Assembly (NCBI GenBank): GCA_964036295.1 | Contig: OZ038469.1 | Location: 15,185,591-15,249,590, forward strand | Reading direction: 5' to 3' | Length of the DNA stretch: 64,000 nucleotides | Source: Plumapathes pennacea | Taxonomy: Eukaryota; Cnidaria; Anthozoa; Antipatharia; Myriopathidae | In this document: positions 58,045 to 64,000 of the stretch, in pieces | Position numbering within the stretch: the stretch's first letter is position 1 | How the letters are laid out: each line of letters opens with the position of its first letter | Notes under the pieces: model-generated | Seen by the model: the letters and a program-made list of their open reading frames with translations, nothing else | What the model was told of the DNA's origin: nothing | The model's database searches: none | Program-made: the position numbers and the translations under genes

Positions 58045-58362
58045 TAGAGCCGTTTTCAGATGACTGTCGAAAACCAAAACCAAAGTAATCACACAGGCCA
58101 ATCACAGAGACTGAGAGAAAACAGTTCAGCCAATCAGAAGCCAAAGTAATTCACGTTTGGTCTTGCGTTTGGTTTTACTTTCCAATCAGCAATGCGAGTA
58201 CACGCCATCGCTTGCGTGAGAAGTGTTTGGTTTTGGTTTTGGTTTTGTTCCTGATTGGTTGAGAATGCCGCCAAACTTGTGTGGACCAATCGGAAAGCGT
58301 AGCAAACGCAAAACCAAAGCAATCACACGATTACTTTCGACAGTCATCCGAAAACAGCTCTA
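58045..58362. mobile_element. MITE family A, copy 3, in the WDR74 3' region
   Basis: The ends TAGAGCCGTTTTCAGATGAC and GTCATCCGAAAACAGCTCTA are inverted and each ends in TA. It contains CCAAAACCAAAGTAATCACA and the GCGAGTACACGCCATCGC core. It starts 14 bp past the WDR74 stop codon. The next AATAAA is at about 58382, beyond its right end. Confidence 0.88.
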
Positions 58363-58699
58363 AAGCTTCACCATTGAAAACAAATAAAGGTACAACTTAT
58401 AATATAAATGAGATGTTATATGTATGTTATCTTTCTACTGCCAACTTTTACTTTATAATCGTTCACATTAATAATTATATAACCATTTACTTCTACACGT
58501 GATTCGCATTTGTAGTAACATTACAAAACTGCAATGCTGAGCCTCTTAGTAGCCATTCAGATTCCATAAGCGATTCCATCACCAGTGTACGGGCGTCAAG
58601 CGACAAAATGAGAGCAGTATAACACAAACTCGTACTGCAACTGCAGACCGTTATCCCGTGCCGCGAAAAGATTTTTTTTTTTGGCGGTGGAATGAAAAT

Positions 58700-58870
58700 A
58701 CAGTCAACGCCCTCTGAGCGGGCTTCTCTTTAAGGCAGGCAGCACGCAGATTTGGTTCTTGCCGATTTTCACTTGTTTCTCTGTAACTGAACTCTATCTA
58801 AGGCGGACACCTCTCTAAGGCGGACACTAAATCTGGTCCCGAAGGTGTCTGCCTTAGAGAGAGTTGACTG
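58700..58870. mobile_element. Pogo/Tigger-like MITE
   Basis: Ends CAGTCAACGCCCTCTGAGCG and CCTTAGAGAGAGTTGACTG are inverted, each next to TA. The interior GGCGGACACCTCTCTAAGGC repeats. No ORF. Confidence 0.7.
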
Positions 58871-59169
58871 TAATGACAGTCAGTAATCAAAGTCGGCGGG
58901 TTTCGTAACTATGCGTGCTTGCGTCGGCTCGAACATTCTGTTTCTGATAGTCTGGTTAAATTCAAATACTTCAGGCATTCCAAATCGCAGTGTAATGCCA
59001 ATTGCAATGAAAGTCTTTGGTGTATGTATTAATCATCGTTACAGAGTGCAAACATCGTGAACGTTTTGACTGTATTTCTGTTTACGAGTAATACGCCTTT
59101 TTTTTAGACCATCATGCGCATTTTTTACGGTACGTCTGCGTTTTTCAACACATTTTTCAAAAGCCTAGC

Positions 59170-59310
59170 GCGAGGGCTGGTAAAATACAGCTTCTCCCAA
59201 CCTTTTTAAAGAAAATGTATGAATGATGCAGTGAGAACTGATAGTTAAGTAGGCTTTCATCTGAGCAAGATGAAATTAAGGCTGGTCACTTTTGAGAGTG
59301 ATAGGGTTGT
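59170..59310. repeat. Dispersed repeat family B, copy 4
   Basis: TTCTCCCAACCTTTTTAAAG, AATGTATGAATGATGCAGTG, GAACTGATAG, TTTCATCTGAGCAAG and TTTTGAGAGTGATAGGGTTG match the other copies in order. The left tip is lost. Confidence 0.7.
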
Positions 59311-60172
59311 ACTTGGAGGAGTATCAGATTGTTGAGGAAACTGCTCGATTTGTTTTATTGTATCTTTCAGAAAGTGATAATATACAACAGACCTGAAACA
59401 GTGTCTTTCCAGAAAATGATAATATATAACAGACGAATAGGCTCTCAAATGTGGTATCGGATATAGAAGCTATACGTTTGTCGTTGATACCCCACTGGTA
59501 ATTAAGGTTGTTGTTAATCAAAACAAAATACATTCTTGCAAATATCATGTGATCAAATATGTGATCGTTTGACATTGAATTATTCTAAACAACTAGCTTT
59601 TCCATCATGCATAAAACTAATAGAAGGGATAAAAGTCTCGAGAAATTCACAACTGCCAAGCGCTTCATTTGAGCATATATAATATTATGCCTCTCGTCCC
59701 CTTCTCCATAAACGTCATCTCTCTAGAACGGCAAGTAATACACTACTTTATCAGCCTCTTATTACCATGATAATATTATGCCGTGTTCGCACATTTTCTG
59801 ACTCTAGCTATGTGAGGTTTTGCCTTGGAGCAAAATACCTCTATTGGTAAAGAAAACTTATTACATTCAATCAATGACTGGCAATGTGCCTAACAATGTA
59901 ATTGTTCGTCAGTTTTGTGGTTCGTTCGGTAGTGTTCGCTTGTTCATTTGTTGGTTAGTTCATACATTTGTCAGTTGTTTCGTATCATTGCTTGTTCGTC
60001 GTAGTTGGTTTGCCATGTTCAGTTGGTTACTTCCAGTATAGTTAGTTTCCCGGGGCTAGTATGCTGTTTGTTGGTTAATTGGTCAGTTTCGCTTTCTTTT
60101 TGGTTGGTTGGTTGGTTTGTCAGCTCGTCAGTTAATGGTTTGGTTAGCTTTCCCGCTCCTTAGTTCATTCCT

Positions 60173-62568
60173 TTAGTTGATTGGTTGCTTATTCCGCTGG
60201 CTCTTTGCTGCATTACGCGGACGGCCATTTCTGCGTCCATGTCGGTTTCTTCGTTTTCGTATCCTGCGCTTCCTTCGCTTCTCTTCAAGTTTAACTCTTA
60301 TGCAGTCTTCCCCGCCGTACTTGCCCATCCACTTGCACATCTGCTTGAAGTTAACGGAGTTAATGCGAATGGCGGCGTTGTAGTTGTTGGCGTCATATCG
60401 TTGATACCAATATCTCGGGCATTGTGACCAGTCGGGCCGATTGTATACATTCCGGTTTCCTGAGAAAACTCCTATGACTTTGCGCACGCCACTGCTCGTC
60501 TTGTTGTCAAAGAAATAGACATAAACGCCCGCCCCGGAGGAGCCGGGTTTGGCGTCGCAGCAGTGGAAGAGCATGTTTCTGGTCACGTTTACAATAGAGC
60601 ATTTCCTGAGTATGAATGATAGTTAAGAGTCAGGTCCGGTTCACAGGCGCCGAAACTAAAGCTAAACGGTCACAACATTTCTCTCAACATTCTCTCAACA
60701 TTGTTGAGAGATGTTGAGAACGTGCCGTGTCAAACGTTCTCAACATTTTGAGAAATGTTAAGACGATGTTGAGACAAAGTTTAAACGAACTCAACCTATT
60801 CTCAACATGTCTCAACAGTATCGAGAGGAGGTGTCAAACGGCCTTAACATCGGCTCTCGACAATATTGAGAGAATGTTGAGACAAAAGTTGTGACCGTTT
60901 GACAGGGGCTTAATGCAAACTTGCTCAAACAATAAGGTTTTTGCTCATTTTTTTTTTATGTTCGGCGCATGTGAGGAGCGGCGTCTGAACCTGGCCTAAG
61001 TGATGGAAATATATAGGCAGACAGAAAAAGATACATAAAAATGGTTGAAAAAAATATCGAGCAAGTCAAACTTGGTAAATGGCACGATCTTTAAAAAGAT
61101 ATACGTATGTATACACAGACTCGTTATTTACTGAAGTCTCTATTTGGAAACATGCATAGGAAAAACCACATTTTATTCCGCGAATTTGTTCTGTGCTCGT
61201 GCGGTCAAATTATTTTCAGTGCTCTCTGGAAAACCCAAAAATGCTTTTCTGATAAGATATGATTTCCTGTCGATTGTTTGTCCAATGTTATCTGGATGGC
61301 AATAAATGAATAAGAGATTTTTTTCATCAAACGACTTTGGACCTCCACGGAAATGGCTTAGATCTCAATCTCTGAGACTATTTTAAGGCACTGCGATCTA
61401 AAGCGGTCTAAATTCCGTCAAACCGCAACGGAAGCTATGGCGCGTGCCTTTGAGTATACTTTCCTGGGCAAAAAAAAAAAAATCATCAAACATTCAAAAC
61501 ATTTGTGTTTCTCCTTTTACTATAACTGTTTACGTATTCAATTATTCTCAGTTATGTAAGGACAAGTTACTCGAAGAAACGGAGTTTTAGAAATTTTCAA
61601 TGGTTCCCGCCTTTTGATCGGACGGCTTAAAATTGTGCCAAAAAATCCTTACGGAAGACAGTGTGTTGCCTGTGCCTCTAAGTACTCAACGAAAATATAG
61701 AATTCTAGAATCAAGGTACAAAAACATTAACTACCAACACTGTAACACTGTCTTACCGGTACCACATCGTGTTCGCTGGCTTGTCGTCCTCAAAAGCCGA
61801 GAATTGTATCCTTTGACCACTGCCGTAAGTGTGTCCCTCGCTGAGTGTTATCGGTATAAACCCTTCATAATGTCTCTTGGATAGTTTCAGGATGGCATAG
61901 TCAAACTTGGAAGCGTACGGGTCTTGACCAGAAGTCCAGTTGTGGGGCATGTGGGTGCGGGAAACCGGTACCCATTTCAGCGAAGCGTTCCGTTGGAGGA
62001 AGCCCACGCTAAGGTTCACAAAACCGGGTTCGTAGGCTTCCCCGGAATGGATGCAATGCGCCGATGTCAAGACGTGTAGTGGGGAAACCAACGTTCCGGT
62101 ACAGCCCGTCGAAATCTTGACGGTCGCATTAAACGGAAATTTCTGGGTGTACCTCCGCGAGATGTATACGCGATTGTCAGTGTGGAAGATCTTTCTTTTT
62201 GTCCGCTTCGGCATTGCCCGAACCCCTTCGTGAATGTTTCGTAGGGATGTCGAATAGTGCCGGCGCGTTCGGCTCGGCGCGTCGTTTTTGCTCTTGGCCT
62301 TTGCAGTGGTCATCCTCTGTTTCACGCTGTGTGTCCGCGCAGTCTCGTAAGAGAGCTCTCTCGTCAGATGTTCTTCAACTATTGCATTCTCTTCTAGTTC
62401 ATAAGCTGGAATTACAATCTCGTCTTGGTATTGGTCGTTGGAGCGTGGCTGTATCTTAATTCGCGCGTTCTGGACTGCTCCTGGCACAGATTTTTTCTGC
62501 AAGGCACTGTCGGTCTTGGTCCATAATACAATTAGCACCACGGCAAGTTGAATAAGTTTCCCACTCAT
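60173..62568 (-). CDS. PRSS23: PRSS23-like secreted serine protease, 2 exons
   Basis: Encodes about 414 aa (human PRSS23 383, PRSS35 413). Exons in transcript order: 61757-62568 and 60173-60605. The intron is phase 2 (Arg codon CG|G). An N-terminal signal peptide (LIQLAVVLIVLW, residues 5-16) precedes a long basic propeptide with RRH/KRTKRK cleavage-like sites near 102 and 121-126. The protease domain is S1-like. His171 is in VLTSAHCIH, Asp223 in KFDYAILKL and Ser294 in KPGSSGAGVYV. The classical GDSGG is replaced by GSSGAG, and DNDRPG-like EDDKPAN precedes the junction, as in PRSS23/35. Unlike vertebrate PRSS23 it continues past the domain in a strongly basic tail (EEKRRKRRIRKRRNRHGRRN), which may bind matrix glycans. 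All three triad residues are present, so it may be active. Confidence 0.9.
60664..60900. mobile_element. Palindromic MITE of AACATT/TTGAGA units in the protease intron
   Basis: AAACGGTCACAACATTTCTC at the left and TTGTGACCGTTT at the right are inverted ends. The interior consists of many CTCAACATT and TGTTGAGA segments plus GTCAAACG(G/T). It lies in the single intron of the protease gene (60606-61756). Confidence 0.85.
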
Positions 62569-64000
62569 CGTAAGTCTATCACCGCTTGTAGCACTTTATA
62601 TTATGTGCAAATTCGCCACAACAATCTGAATGGAAGAGATAAAAGCGAGAAGCTATAAGTATTTAATTCACGGTTTTAAGTGGCCGCAGAGTGAATTAAT
62701 GAGCTTTGTCTCTGTTATGAAACTTCCTGAAAAAGTCATTAAAGTTCCGCAAAGCATCCGCAACACAGAGCATTTCGCATCTGGTAGGTGTTAATTTAGC
62801 AACAACAACCTACCGACTCGTGCCTATTGTTTTTGTTTACTAAAGTAATTTTTAGGACCGGATACTGGGTCGTACAACTTTTGTATCTCCGCTATCTGTT
62901 TTGTTACCGCCACCCTATCACGCCTCGGATCTTCAACAAAGGCTGGCTGCTTTGTCGAAAAGCTTTACAAACTCAAAACCTGTACTGTCTCATACATAAG
63001 CCACCAAACAAAAGACGTTTTTACAATTCAAATCCCTCTATCGAATAGTCTTAGTCAGTCTTTCACTGAAGAATTTTAATAGCTCCACACAGAGCCAGTG
63101 GAATCATTTTGCGTTCATGCGATGTGATTGGAAGATATTTTAGAGTTTCCTTTTTTTGGAGATAACAGTCACTTTTATCAAGCTGTTGCACCTTTTTCGA
63201 GGCAAGTTTGATTACAATTTGCTGCGGCGGAAATCTTTTCAGGCCAACGGTCGTGGTTTACTTCAGGGCTATACCCGCTGACGCTCTTTTCCCATGAACT
63301 TTTTCGTTGATACAATCTATCTGACACATGCATTAACATGGTTTACAGTAGAGCAGAGAAGGGCAAAGTGTATTATCATTCATTATCATCCCAGTTATCA
63401 AACTTATCGTCGCCACAATTACCGCAAAACGCGTAAATTAATTGAGAGCATTGTCATCGTTTAGTTTATAACTGCGCAGGGCATCATCTTGCTATTAAAC
63501 TCGTCAACTCCAAACGAAGCCCTTCGTCAGCCCCTCTTGTTCTGAACGTCCAATACAAGGACATTCTTCCACTGCATGACAAAAGTATAAATTGTCTTTT
63601 TGTACGTATCGTCGGTAATCTATTCTTTGAGTGCGGGCGTAGCTATATAGCTGAACACAAGTGTAGGATATAATGCAATATTTAAGCTACACACTGCGAA
63701 GCCACCGCGACTACAATTTAGCGAATTCTCCTCGTTAAACAAATACAAAGATCTAAATCATTTGGATTTCCCACTAACTCTGTAAGACTAAGTAAAATCC
63801 GGCTAGGCTACAAAAACTGTGCATGGTCTCGGGTTGTGGGGTGGAAAACATACAATCGTATAGATGTCATTGAAGAACCAACCTTACAAGTCGAAAAACA
63901 CTTTTCACTCTTCTACTGTTGTCAGGTCTTGAAGTCTCTATTTCACTGATTGACTTGCAGTTTGCTGTACGGTCTCCAAAAGCCCGGCTTCAGCTTTATT
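62569..64000. other. Upstream flank of the protease gene, no gene seen
   Basis: Short ORFs only. TATATTATG occurs near 62596 and may act as a core promoter element for the minus-strand protease gene (inference). No repeat or coding region was recognised to the end of the window. Confidence 0.4.

Larger units (their letters stand above)
58032..60172. other. Convergent interval between WDR74 and the serine protease
   Basis: Contains MITE A copy 3, AATAAA at about 58382, a pogo-like MITE (58700-58870), a family-B repeat (59170-59310) and a GTT/TTGG-rich low-complexity stretch (59910-60180). No gene was recognised. Confidence 0.6.

Noticed and set aside
57840-58144. Small ORFs around 57.8-58.1 kb on both strands
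   Set aside because: They overlap the last WDR74 intron, its final exon and MITE A copy 3.

Overview
The window is nuclear DNA of an animal, most likely an anthozoan cnidarian and probably a stony coral. This rests on intron-rich genes with GT-AG introns, proteins that match bilaterian orthologues almost residue for residue (Rab1, MEMO1, presenilin), short intergenic gaps, and many small palindromic transposons with tracts of 15-30 G or C. The species cannot be named from sequence alone. No bacterial genes, operons, tRNA, rRNA or CRISPR arrays were seen.

Layout: 1-8292 is repeat-rich with no convincing gene. Adenylate kinase 7 (AK7, +, 20 exons) occupies 8293-16147. Two copies of a composite MITE and an unexplained minus-strand ORF follow, then Rab1 (+, 7 exons, 17748-19915). 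MEMO1 (-, 9 exons, 21320-24895) faces Rab1 tail to tail. 25.1-27.03 kb is a tandem-repeat block that includes a regular 192-bp satellite. A flavin amine oxidase with an unusual N-terminal extension (+, 9 exons) spans 27183-33351. A senju-like nucleotide-sugar transporter (+, 5 exons, 34347-36460) and presenilin (+, 10 exons, 38324-43663) follow. Intronless MINPP1 (-, 45920-47350) is next. 47.4-54.6 kb is a gene-poor region with a large TIR element, a minisatellite, a long inverted repeat, telomere-like DNA and possible decayed exons. WDR74 (+, 11 exons, 54679-58031) and a PRSS23-like serine protease (-, 2 exons, 60173-62568) complete the gene set. The last 1.4 kb looks empty.

All nine gene models were assembled by eye. 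In every one the summed exon length is a multiple of three and each intron phase matches across the junction. Predicted lengths are 705, 204, 297, 753, 351, 463, 476, 388 and 414 aa, close to the human orthologues where one exists. The genes are housekeeping or cell-biology genes with no obvious shared pathway: nucleotide metabolism in cilia (AK7), ER-Golgi traffic (Rab1), Golgi sugar import (senju-like), intramembrane proteolysis (presenilin), inositol phosphate hydrolysis (MINPP1), ribosome assembly (WDR74) and secreted proteolysis (PRSS23-like).

I found no convincing new multi-gene system. The points most worth a second look are the uncharacterised ~239-residue domain fused to the amine oxidase, the satellite block, repeat families that carry short coding exons, a MITE that forms the WDR74 3' region, a GC-AG intron in the transporter, and a GC-rich motif repeated just upstream of two gene starts.
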